A stretch of 18,187 nucleotides of DNA from NCBI GenBank assembly GCA_910584405.1, contig CAJUAL010000003.1, positions 1 through 18,187 of the forward strand, written 5' to 3'. Below, piece after piece: positions 1 through 6,178 of this stretch. The notes beneath the pieces are model-generated. The model saw only the letters and a list, made by a program, of their open reading frames with translations. It did not search any database and was not told the origin of the DNA. The translations under genes were made by a program, and so were the position numbers. The first letter of the stretch is position 1, and each line of letters opens with the position of its first letter. Source of the DNA: an uncultured Vampirovibrio sp. GTDB lineage: Bacteria; Cyanobacteriota; Vampirovibrionia; Gastranaerophilales; Gastranaerophilaceae.

Positions 1-56
1 GTAAGAGTCAAAATACCACAAGAACTACTAACAGTGCTATTATTAAATCGTTATAA
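1..56 (+). CDS. 3' end of an unidentified protein (partial)
   Basis: An open frame beginning at base 3 reads KSQNTTRTTNSAIIKSL and stops with TAA at 54-56, eight bases before a strong hairpin terminator. The other two + frames are less convincing: one stops at once and the other reads through the terminator. Too little is left to identify the product. It is called a gene tail mainly because a terminator follows directly. Confidence 0.35.
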   Translation, partial: KSQNTTRTTNSAIIKSL

Positions 57-63
57 CAAAAGA

Positions 64-96
64 GAAGCGGATGTATTTTTCATCCGCTTCTTCTTT
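64..96. terminator. Bidirectional intrinsic terminator between convergent genes
   Basis: A perfect 10-bp stem (GAAGCGGATG at 64-73, CATCCGCTTC at 81-90) with a 7-nt loop is followed on the + strand by a T-rich tract (TTCTTTTTATT). On the - strand it is followed by TCTTTTGTTAT. It can therefore end the + strand gene whose tail opens the window and the - strand isomerase gene that stops at 100. Confidence 0.85.
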
Positions 97-99
97 TTA

Positions 100-1167
100 T
101 TATTTTACAACTTTATTTAATCCATGCGGTTTATCTACGTTCCTGTGAAGTTTTAGTGCTGTTTCCAGTGCTAAAAGTTGAATTATAACGGCAATACAGA
201 TAGTTTTTACGATAGGTTTTTCGCATTCTGTGTTTACGTTAAATGTGGATTTTATCTGATTAGTTCTGTTGCCGATTAAACAAATTGGCGGGTTATAATT
301 TTCTTTTATAGTGTTCAGATTCTTTATTGCAGTATATGTGAAACTGTCATTTAGGATGTAAATTAAGACAGAATTTTTATTATTCAATATTGCGACGTGA
401 CCGTGCATAAATTCACCTAAGATTGATGAATTTGTGTTAATATAAGATGTTTCTTTAATTTTTAAAGATGCTTCTTTTGCTAGTGCATAAGACTGTCCGT
501 CAGCTGTTATAATAATATGTTTATATTTAGAAATAAACCTTGCAAGTTGTTTAATTTTAGGATGAAGTGCGTATGCGGCTTCTATGTATGACGGAATTGT
601 TTTTAAATCAAGAACATAATCGTAAATATCAATACCTTTATCTTGAGCAAATTTTAGTGCCAATAATGTAGAACAAATTAGTTGCGAAGTAAAAGATTTT
701 GTTGCCGCAATACTTTTTTCATCACCTGCGTGACAAGCAACTTTATAATCTGAAGCATTCCAGATTGTTGAATTTTCTTTATTTGTTATACATAAAGTTT
801 TTACACCAAATTCTTTAGCTTTATCTAGTGCTCGGTTTGTGTCTGTTGTTTCGCCCGATTGAGTGATAAAAACATAAAGAATCCCGTCTTGATGTGCGAT
901 TGTTTCGTTTAGTAGAAATTCGCTGGAATATACTGCTCTGGCTTCAATTTTAGAAATTGAACCGAAAAGTTCGGCTGCATAGCGGGCACAGTGATATGAA
1001 GAACCGCTTGCGACAATAATGATTCTATTAATATCTTGCGGAGTTTCGATATTGATATTTCCGTCTTTATCAAGATAAGAATCAAGAATTATTTGCGAAA
1101 TTTTGGATTGCTCCAAAATTTCGCTTTCCATACAACTTTGTTTTCTTTTAAATAAATCAAACAGCAT
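100..1167 (-). CDS. Stand-alone GlmS-type sugar isomerase (double SIS domain, no glutaminase domain)
   Basis: This 355-residue protein matches the C-terminal isomerase half of glucosamine-6-phosphate synthase from the linker onward but lacks the N-terminal Cys-1 glutaminase domain. SIS 1 has SGSS (54-57) and TQSGETTDT (102-110), then AATKSFTSQL (154-163). SIS 2 has EASLKIKE (232-239) and HGH (255-257), and the tail is DKPHGLNKVVK. Residues equivalent to E. coli E481, K485, E488, H504 and K603 are kept as E232, K236, E239, H255 and K352, so catalysis looks intact. Without glutaminase it should work with free ammonia, or as a deaminase or isomerase on a hexosamine or fructosamine phosphate (compare GlmD, AgaS and FrlB types); the substrate is not readable. 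The start has a good SD (TAAGGA, 7 nt upstream). It lies 18 nt after gatB, in the same operon. Confidence 0.85.
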   Translation of the reverse strand: MLFDLFKRKQSCMESEILEQSKISQIILDSYLDKDGNINIETPQDINRIIIVASGSSYHCARYAAELFGSISKIEARAVYSSEFLLNETIAHQDGILYVFITQSGETTDTNRALDKAKEFGVKTLCITNKENSTIWNASDYKVACHAGDEKSIAATKSFTSQLICSTLLALKFAQDKGIDIYDYVLDLKTIPSYIEAAYALHPKIKQLARFISKYKHIIITADGQSYALAKEASLKIKETSYINTNSSILGEFMHGHVAILNNKNSVLIYILNDSFTYTAIKNLNTIKENYNPPICLIGNRTNQIKSTFNVNTECEKPIVKTICIAVIIQLLALETALKLHRNVDKPHGLNKVVK

Positions 1168-1185
1168 ATTCTGTCCTTACTTTAA

Positions 1186-2634
1186 TTAACCGTCAAGTAA
1201 TCCTCTAAGCATTTCGTTAACGGTTTTAGGGTTAGCTCTGCCTTTTGTTTCTTTCATAATTTGACCGACAAAGAATCCTAACAAGTTAGTTTTACCGTTT
1301 CTGTACGCTTCAACTTCGTTCGGGTGAGAATCAACAACTTTTTGTACAATTTCTTTGATTGCACTTTCGTCTGTAATTTGGCTTAATCCTTTTTTCTCAA
1401 CGATAACAGAAGCTTTGGTACCTTCTTTTAGCATTTCAATAATAATTTGTTTACCGATATTGTTTGAAATAGTACCTTTTTCGATTAGAGAAATCAATTC
1501 TGCAAGATTTTCAGGTGTTAATTTTGTATCGGTAATTTCGATATGGTCTTCTTTTAAGTAAGCTGCAATTTCACCCATAATAAAGTTTACGGCAGTTTTA
1601 GGATTAGCACCGAGTTCAAGAACTTTGTCAAAGAACAATGCCAAGCCCATTTGTTCAACGATAACGTTAGCGTCATACTCGCTAAGTCCGATTTCTTGAT
1701 ATCTTGCACGTTTTTGAGATGGTAATTCCGGCATTTTGTCTTTAATACTTTGAACCCATTCTCTTGAAATTTTCAAAGGCATTAAATCAGGTTCAGGGAA
1801 GTATCTGTAATCATGAGCATCTTCTTTTCCTCTCATTGAACGGGTTTCGCGAGAGTTATCATCCCATAATCTTGTTTCTTGAACAACTTGTCCGCCTTCT
1901 TCTACGATATCGATTTGTCTGTCTATTTCGTATTCGATTGCACGTTGAAGTGCTGAGAAAGAGTTAACGTTTTTGATTTCTGCACGTGTTCCAAATTCTT
2001 TAGAACCTTTTGGCATGATTGAAATATTTGCGTCACATCTCATTGAACCTTCTTCTAAGTTTCCGTCGCAAACTCCGATATAGCGAACAATGTTTCTTAA
2101 TTCTTCCATATAGTTGCGTGCTTCTTCAGAACTTCTCATATCAGGTTCTGATACGATTTCTAAAAGCGGAGTTCCTGCACGGTTTAGGTCAACTAAAGAA
2201 TAGCTTGAACCGGCAAGTCCGTCTGCGCCTGCGTGAACCAATTTCCCTGCATCTTCTTCTAAGTGTGCACGGGTTATACCGATTCTTTTGCCTTTAATAT
2301 CCAAGTATCCGTTTACGCAAATAGGTTCATCGTATTGAGAGATTTGGTAACCTTTCGGCAAATCTGGGTAGAAATATTGTTTTCTGTCAAATTTACATCT
2401 TTCAGGGATTTCGCAGTTTAGAGCTAAACCTGTTAAGATACCCATATTTACTACTTCTTTATTTAATACAGGTAAAACGCCGGGCATTCCAAGTGTAATC
2501 GGACTTGTTAAAGAGTTAGGTTCTTGTCCGAATTCGTTTTTATCAGGTGCGAATATTTTTGATTTTGTTTTCAATTGTGCGTGGACTTCCAGCCCAATAA
2601 CAACCTCGTATTTGTCTCTTAATTCTTGATCCAT
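1186..2634 (-). CDS. gatB: Aspartyl/glutamyl-tRNA(Asn/Gln) amidotransferase subunit B
   Basis: GatB is the kinase and tRNA-binding subunit of the GatCAB amidotransferase. It converts Glu-tRNA(Gln) (and Asp-tRNA(Asn)) to the correctly amidated form, using ammonia made by GatA. The 482 residues match the family length. The N-terminus has GLEVHAQLKTKSK (14-26), the catalytic cradle has FDRKQYFYPDLPKGYQ (83-98), and YRYFPEPDLMPL follows further on. The C-terminal tail is a YqeY-type tRNA-binding domain ending in NPKTVNEMLRGLL. The SD is strong (AAGGAG) and an extended -10 promoter lies upstream. gatA and gatC are not in this window. The downstream partner is the GlmS-type isomerase. Confidence 0.97.
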   Translation of the reverse strand: MDQELRDKYEVVIGLEVHAQLKTKSKIFAPDKNEFGQEPNSLTSPITLGMPGVLPVLNKEVVNMGILTGLALNCEIPERCKFDRKQYFYPDLPKGYQISQYDEPICVNGYLDIKGKRIGITRAHLEEDAGKLVHAGADGLAGSSYSLVDLNRAGTPLLEIVSEPDMRSSEEARNYMEELRNIVRYIGVCDGNLEEGSMRCDANISIMPKGSKEFGTRAEIKNVNSFSALQRAIEYEIDRQIDIVEEGGQVVQETRLWDDNSRETRSMRGKEDAHDYRYFPEPDLMPLKISREWVQSIKDKMPELPSQKRARYQEIGLSEYDANVIVEQMGLALFFDKVLELGANPKTAVNFIMGEIAAYLKEDHIEITDTKLTPENLAELISLIEKGTISNNIGKQIIIEMLKEGTKASVIVEKKGLSQITDESAIKEIVQKVVDSHPNEVEAYRNGKTNLLGFFVGQIMKETKGRANPKTVNEMLRGLLDG

Positions 2635-2660
2635 TGTTTATTTTCTCCTTATTTAAAACT

Positions 2661-2689
2661 ATTTTAGCATAAAAAAGAAATGATATGAA
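2661..2689 (-). promoter_or_regulatory. Extended -10 promoter of gatB
   Basis: On the - strand, TGCTAAAAT (2669-2661) is an extended -10. A TTCATA hexamer (2689-2684) lies 17 bp upstream as a weak -35. The predicted start is near 2654, giving a leader of about 20 nt that holds the gatB SD. The -35 lies inside the terminator stem of the preceding gene. Confidence 0.55.
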
Positions 2690-2709
2690 TAATCATATCA
2701 TTTCTTTTT
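2672..2709 (-). terminator. Intrinsic terminator of the 89-aa gene
   Basis: A perfect 17-bp inverted repeat (2672-2688 and 2693-2709, loop ATAA) starts two bases after the stop of the 89-aa gene. Its A-tract and T-tract ends make it symmetrical. On the - strand it ends in TTTCTTTTTTATG. Confidence 0.8.
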
Positions 2710-2711
2710 GT

Positions 2712-2981
2712 TTATAATTTAATACTCCTAAGTAATTTTTGTGGAATTACGGATGCTTTTTTAGCTATAATTGCTACTTTTTCAGTTAAAGCTGCTGTTA
2801 TTTGTCTTAGTTGGGATTTTCTTTTTAACGCTCGAGTAAATGGTCCCGGTTTTTCTCTTAGCTCAGCTAACATTTTTTCTACCTCAGGAGATCGAGGTTC
2901 AAATTTTTTATTTTTCAAGTACTTTGTGTTAGAAAAACGAGAATCTTGTGCATCATTCATTGGTGGAATTTGCATTGTCAT
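2712..2981 (-). CDS. Small basic hypothetical protein, 89 aa
   Basis: I do not recognise this family. The protein is small and very basic. It is rich in Lys and Arg from residue 20 onward (KYLKNKKFEPRSPEVEK and RALKRKSQLRQ), with a helical, mildly amphipathic C-terminal part (ALTEKVAIIAKKASVIPQKLL). There is no signal peptide or clear membrane segment. The gene looks real because it has its own consensus -10 box, an SD (AGGAAGG) about 8 nt before the ATG at 2979-2981, and a dedicated terminator. A second in-frame ATG two codons later is possible but is placed less well. It is monocistronic, between the RNA-decay operon and gatB. A nucleic-acid-binding role is only a guess from its charge. Confidence 0.65.
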   Translation of the reverse strand: MTMQIPPMNDAQDSRFSNTKYLKNKKFEPRSPEVEKMLAELREKPGPFTRALKRKSQLRQITAALTEKVAIIAKKASVIPQKLLRSIKL

Positions 2982-3012
2982 AATAAATTTCCTTCCTACA
3001 ATTTTACCTACT

Positions 3013-3018
3013 ATTATA
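3013..3018 (-). promoter_or_regulatory. -10 box for the 89-aa gene
   Basis: A perfect TATAAT on the - strand predicts a start near 3006 and a leader of about 25 nt. No good -35 is seen at 16-18 bp. Confidence 0.5.
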
Positions 3019-3098
3019 TTAAGTATTTAGGTTTGTAGAAATTGTTTCATTGTTAAGTTATATTACCACATCTTGAAAAGTCTAGTAATATTCATATA

Positions 3099-3114
3099 TT
3101 TACCCCTTTACCCC
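3099..3114 (-). repeat. Tandem TTTACCCC motif (GGGGTAAA on the - strand)
   Basis: Two adjacent copies of TTTACCCC lie at 3099-3106 and 3107-3114. Further copies sit on the stop codon of the LOG gene (3166-3173) and just past the stop of the PHP gene (4439-4446). The 11-mer CTTTACCCCTA is identical at 3106-3116 and 4438-4448. Function is unknown. Confidence 0.5.
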
Positions 3115-3141
3115 TACCAAAAAGAATGAGGAGAATCTTGC

Positions 3142-3167
3142 AATGTATTACCAGCTCCCAATACATT
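3142..3167 (-). other. Hairpin at the end of the LOG gene
   Basis: AATGTATT (3142-3149) and AATACATT (3160-3167) form an 8-bp stem with a 10-nt loop, touching the LOG stop codon. No T-run follows on the - strand, so it is a weak terminator at best or a 3' stabilising hairpin. A second weak inverted repeat (ATATTAC at 3060-3066, GTAATAT at 3085-3091) lies further downstream. Confidence 0.4.
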
Positions 3168-3769
3168 TACCCCCGGGCGTAGATTGCGTTTTTGTCAACA
3201 TCAAGTATTGATGGGGTGTAATTGTTTATGTAATCTATAGCATCAGACGGAGTTTTTGCTATGTAGTAATAGTGGCGCATGTTTTTATTTGCGTATTTTT
3301 GTTCAATCATTACTTCAAAAAATTCAATTAATTTGTCATAAAATCCGTTTGTATTAAGTATTACTATAGCCTTTTTGTTATAGCCAAGTTGTTTTTGTAC
3401 AATCATTTCAGAAACTTCTTCTAATGTTCCGAATCCTCCCGGGAGTGCTATAACAGCATCTGAGATACTGTCAATTTTGGCTTTTCTTTCTCTCATTCCC
3501 GGGGTTAGGATAAACTCATCACATCCGTCAGTAAAAACTCCCATACTATGAAGCTTTTCAGGCATAACGCCTGTCACTTTTCCGCCTTGAGCTTTTACTT
3601 GGGAAGCGCATGCCCACATTAAGCCTAAATTGCTTCCTCCATAAACTATATCATATCCGTTTTGCCCTATAAGTCTGCCAAGTTCTTGAGCGTCTTGATA
3701 GTATTTTTCATCTAAATAATTACTGGAAGATGCGAATACGCATATCTTTTTTATTTTGTTATCATTCAT
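3167..3769 (-). CDS. LOG family protein (TIGR00730 / lysine-decarboxylase-like fold)
   Basis: LOG-family enzymes hydrolyse nucleoside 5'-monophosphates to free base plus ribose 5-phosphate; plant and some bacterial members activate cytokinins this way. The signature PGGFGTLEE (110-118) and the conserved GMRERK (91-96) are present, with the N-terminal Rossmann part CVFASSS and the segment YGGSNLGLM. The start used is the ATG at 3767-3769 (200 aa), not the longer in-frame start at 3820. Conserved sequence begins only there, and GGAG sits 7-8 nt upstream. This start overlaps the end of the upstream pseudopilin-like gene by 8 nt, indicating translational coupling. It is the last gene of the rny operon. 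Confidence 0.88.
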   Translation of the reverse strand: MNDNKIKKICVFASSSNYLDEKYYQDAQELGRLIGQNGYDIVYGGSNLGLMWACASQVKAQGGKVTGVMPEKLHSMGVFTDGCDEFILTPGMRERKAKIDSISDAVIALPGGFGTLEEVSEMIVQKQLGYNKKAIVILNTNGFYDKLIEFFEVMIEQKYANKNMRHYYYIAKTPSDAIDYINNYTPSILDVDKNAIYARG

Positions 3770-4400
3770 TGAAATCTCCGCCAATTCTGTAGTAATGCGA
3801 ACAGGATACCCCGCTGCCATGTTCGGAACAATCTTGTTTTAATTCTTCAAGATTCCAATCATACCCTAGAGGTGTTATTTTACCGTCTATATAAATGTTG
3901 ATTCCGAAAATATCTTTTCCCCAGATATTCGGACCTTTTATTCCGTTCATATCAAACATCATTAAAAATCCCGGGTGATAAAGATTATCATCAATAATAT
4001 CTTTAATTCCTACAATTATGTTATTTTCACTTATGTAGAGATTATCAAAATAATATCTGTCGTTTTTATCAACTTTTTTCCCGTCAAGATAGCTTGGTGT
4101 GTATTTTTTTTGAAGTTTGTCCTGTTCTGATATTCTCATATATGGCTTTACGAGATTTATCATAAGTTGTTCTCTGTCATCAACGGATTTAACTTTTTTG
4201 AATCGTTTTAAAATATCAGCATCAGCTTGAGCATTCATTGCTGTGAATATGTAATCCATTTTGTGGTAAGTTTCATTCCAGCGAGAAATATAAGCTGCTT
4301 CTTTTGATGTAATAAACGAACTTGGCAGCAAAAGAAGGATTACGCCAAAAATTACAAATATTGTGATTGAATATTCAATTTTCCAAAATCGTTTTCTCAT
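3762..4400 (-). CDS. Pseudopilin-like single-pass membrane protein without the cleavage glycine
   Basis: This 212-aa protein has one N-terminal hydrophobic helix (about residues 10-30) and a soluble C-terminal domain. The domain carries FDMNGIKGPNIWGKDIF (149-165) then IDGKITPLG (171-179), and C191 and C200 could form a loop disulfide. The same pattern appears in the prepilin at the right end of the window (VDVNGEAKPNVVGRDMF, then RDGKVI). The N-terminus aligns with a prepilin, with F5 at +1 and E9 at +5. Position -1 is Arg rather than Gly, so prepilin peptidase would probably not process it. The SD is good (AGGAG, 5 nt). It sits between the PHP and LOG genes. It could be an uncleaved minor pseudopilin, a membrane anchor or a decaying paralogue. 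The pilin-domain similarity is seen directly; the role is unknown. Confidence 0.75.
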   Translation of the reverse strand: MRKRFWKIEYSITIFVIFGVILLLLPSSFITSKEAAYISRWNETYHKMDYIFTAMNAQADADILKRFKKVKSVDDREQLMINLVKPYMRISEQDKLQKKYTPSYLDGKKVDKNDRYYFDNLYISENNIIVGIKDIIDDNLYHPGFLMMFDMNGIKGPNIWGKDIFGINIYIDGKITPLGYDWNLEELKQDCSEHGSGVSCSHYYRIGGDFNE

Positions 4401-4428
4401 TTTGCTCCTGTTTATAGTTCCCGCTGTA

Positions 4429-4444
4429 GGTAAATTTCTTTACC
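4429..4444 (-). other. Small intercistronic hairpin after the PHP gene
   Basis: GGTAAA (4429-4434), loop TTTC, TTTACC (4439-4444) form a 6-bp stem that starts about 2 nt past the PHP stop codon. There is no T-run, so it may be a processing or stability element rather than a terminator. It contains one copy of the TTTACCCC motif. Confidence 0.35.
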
Positions 4445-4445
4445 C

Positions 4446-5306
4446 CTATGCCATATCTATTCGTTTCTTTTCTTCTAGTAATTTTTCATAAACCCATTCA
4501 GGTATGAAGTTTTTACCAAGGATTATTTGTCCGTTCATAATGTTTGGAGTATGGAAGTCTGAACCGCCCGTTACAATTAGCCCTAACTCTTCTGCCATTG
4601 ATGAGAAATATTCAACACAAGCAGGTGAATGTTTTCTGTGGTAAGCTTCAATTCCTCGAAGTCCGTATGTCATTAATTCTTTTATCAAAGATTCTGCGAT
4701 ATCTAAATCGTGCGGGTGGGCTATAACAGGGATTCCGCCTGCATCATATATTATCTCAACCGCATCAAACGGAGTTACGGTTTTTCTCTGTACGTAGACA
4801 GGTGAATCGTCGTGGATATACTTTGCGTAAGCGTCCATTATATTATTGGTACCGCCGGCATTTGTAATTGCTCTTGCAATATGCGGACGCCCGATACTGC
4901 CGCCTTCTGCGACAAGTTTTTTAATATCTTCAAATTTGATTTTAATCCCTTCTTTTTTTGCTAAAAGAGCGATAATTTCTTTTGTCTGCTTAATTCTTGC
5001 TTGTTGTTGATTTTTTATAAGTTCAAGAAAATCACTGTTTTTCGGGTCTGTGAAATATCCTAAAATATGGACTTCATAGTTTTTATGAAGTGTGTTTACT
5101 TCAATCCCTCTTATTATTTCGATTTTATCCTGAAGTTGTTTATTTTGAATGTACTTTTGAGCCGCATCATAGGCAAGAATGTTATCGTGGTCTGTGATAG
5201 CGATAACTTCTAATCCCACATCAAGTGCGGTATCCACGATTTTCTCGGGCGAGAAAACACCGTCAGAAAAATGCGTGTGGATATGTAAATCAGATTTCTT
5301 CCTCAC
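4446..5306 (-). CDS. PHP-domain metal-dependent phosphoesterase (TrpH/YciV/RnmA-like)
   Basis: The PHP motifs expected for a trinuclear metal site are all visible: DLHIHTHFSDG (6-16), TDHD (38-41), E69 in RGIEV, H80 in HILGYF, HPH (197-199) and GGSDFH (247-252). The length of 286 aa fits E. coli YciV/RnmA, which trims short 5'-phosphorylated RNA and hydrolyses 3',5'-bisphosphonucleotides such as pAp. The start codon is GTG (5304-5306) with GAGGAA upstream. It lies 17 nt inside the 3' end of the ymdB-like gene, so the two are translationally coupled. The family is clear; the exact substrate is inferred from family and context. Confidence 0.88.
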   Translation of the reverse strand: MRKKSDLHIHTHFSDGVFSPEKIVDTALDVGLEVIAITDHDNILAYDAAQKYIQNKQLQDKIEIIRGIEVNTLHKNYEVHILGYFTDPKNSDFLELIKNQQQARIKQTKEIIALLAKKEGIKIKFEDIKKLVAEGGSIGRPHIARAITNAGGTNNIMDAYAKYIHDDSPVYVQRKTVTPFDAVEIIYDAGGIPVIAHPHDLDIAESLIKELMTYGLRGIEAYHRKHSPACVEYFSSMAEELGLIVTGGSDFHTPNIMNGQIILGKNFIPEWVYEKLLEEKKRIDMA

Positions 5307-6120
5307 TGTTACTTTCCTCTTCTATATTATTACTACTGATAAAAATCCTTTTTATTGAGCGGGCTTTTCCTGTAGAAGTTTCAATTTCAACTTCTACTGC
5401 GTTAACTTGTCTGCTTTTGCCCTCTGCAACATCGTAACGTTCAGGTATAGCTGTTAAAAATCGGGATAGGGATGTTTTATATTCCATTCCTATAACCCCG
5501 TCGGATGCTCCGCAAAATCCTGCATCCGTTATGTATGCCATTCCGTTTATAATACTTTCATCGGCGGTTTGTACGTGGGTGTGTGTGCCAAAAAACGCAC
5601 TCAAGCCCAATTCTGAGCAATACCTGCCAAAACAAATCTTTTCAGCTGTTGCTTCTGCATGAAAATCAAGAACGATAATTGGGGTAATTTCTTTTATGCG
5701 CTTAATTTCATCAGATACAACTTCCCACTGGGAATCAACAAGGTTCATAAATACTCTGCCAAGTACGTTTATTACCCCTATTTTAAACTCTCCCATATCA
5801 AAAATTCTGCTGCCGACGCCTTTTGTTCCTTTCGGATAATTAATAGGTCTTATCAGTCGGTCAGCATTATCGATGTAGTTATAAACATCTTTTTTATCCC
5901 AAATATGGTTACCGCAAGTCATTGCGTTAACTCCATATTCGATAAATTCCTTGTAGTTTTTTTCTGTTAAACCAAAACCGTGGGATGCATTTTCAATATT
6001 TGCAATAACAAAATCATATTTTTCGGAAGTTTGTGCCAAAAAATCCCTGACAGCTTGTCTGCCGGGTTTTCCTACAATATCTCCGAAAAATATAATCTTT
6101 ATTATGTCTTTCTGTGTCAT
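5290..6120 (-). CDS. ymdB: YmdB/TIGR00282-family metallophosphoesterase
   Basis: YmdB-type calcineurin-like phosphoesterases hydrolyse 2',3'-cyclic nucleotides and modulate RNA decay and multicellular behaviour in Bacillus. Metal-ligand motifs are in order: FFGDIVGKPGR (11-21), NIEN (41-44), CGNHIWD (69-75), DFHAEATAEK (152-161) and GTHTHVQTAD (178-187). The start chosen is the ATG at 6118-6120 (276 aa). The longer in-frame start at 6216 adds 32 residues that overlap the end of rny and fit no family sequence, whereas AGGGAA lies 5 nt before the shorter start. The C-terminal tail (EEESNSEEEI) is acidic. It directly follows rny, the same order as in B. subtilis. Confidence 0.93.
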   Translation of the reverse strand: MTQKDIIKIIFFGDIVGKPGRQAVRDFLAQTSEKYDFVIANIENASHGFGLTEKNYKEFIEYGVNAMTCGNHIWDKKDVYNYIDNADRLIRPINYPKGTKGVGSRIFDMGEFKIGVINVLGRVFMNLVDSQWEVVSDEIKRIKEITPIIVLDFHAEATAEKICFGRYCSELGLSAFFGTHTHVQTADESIINGMAYITDAGFCGASDGVIGMEYKTSLSRFLTAIPERYDVAEGKSRQVNAVEVEIETSTGKARSIKRIFISSNNIEEESNSEEEI

Positions 6121-6140
6121 TTTGTTCCCTGATTTATGTG

Positions 6141-6168
6141 AAGCGCATCGAGTAAACTCGATGCGCTT
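6141..6168 (+). terminator. Strong hairpin between rny and ymdB, with its T-run on the antisense side
   Basis: A perfect 12-bp stem (AAGCGCATCGAG at 6141-6152, CTCGATGCGCTT at 6157-6168) has loop TAAA. The T-run follows on the + strand (CTTTTTTAT), so as an intrinsic terminator it faces transcription antisense to the operon. On the sense (-) strand it is followed by CACATAAATC with no U-tract. There it would act as an intercistronic stability or processing hairpin, or only a weak terminator. Confidence 0.7.
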
Positions 6169-6178
6169 TTTTATAAAA

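Noticed and set aside
1..120. + strand frame 1 reading through to 120
   Set aside because: It reads through the strong terminator and encodes a Phe-rich artefact; frame 3 ends properly before the terminator.
1355..2297. Several + strand ORFs (60-92 codons) across gatB
   Set aside because: They lie antisense to a clearly conserved gatB and have no recognisable motifs; they are shadows.
3770..3820. Longer start for the LOG gene
   Set aside because: The 17 extra residues (MAAGYPVRIT...) lie inside the upstream gene, while the internal ATG at 3769 has an SD and matches the family N-terminus.
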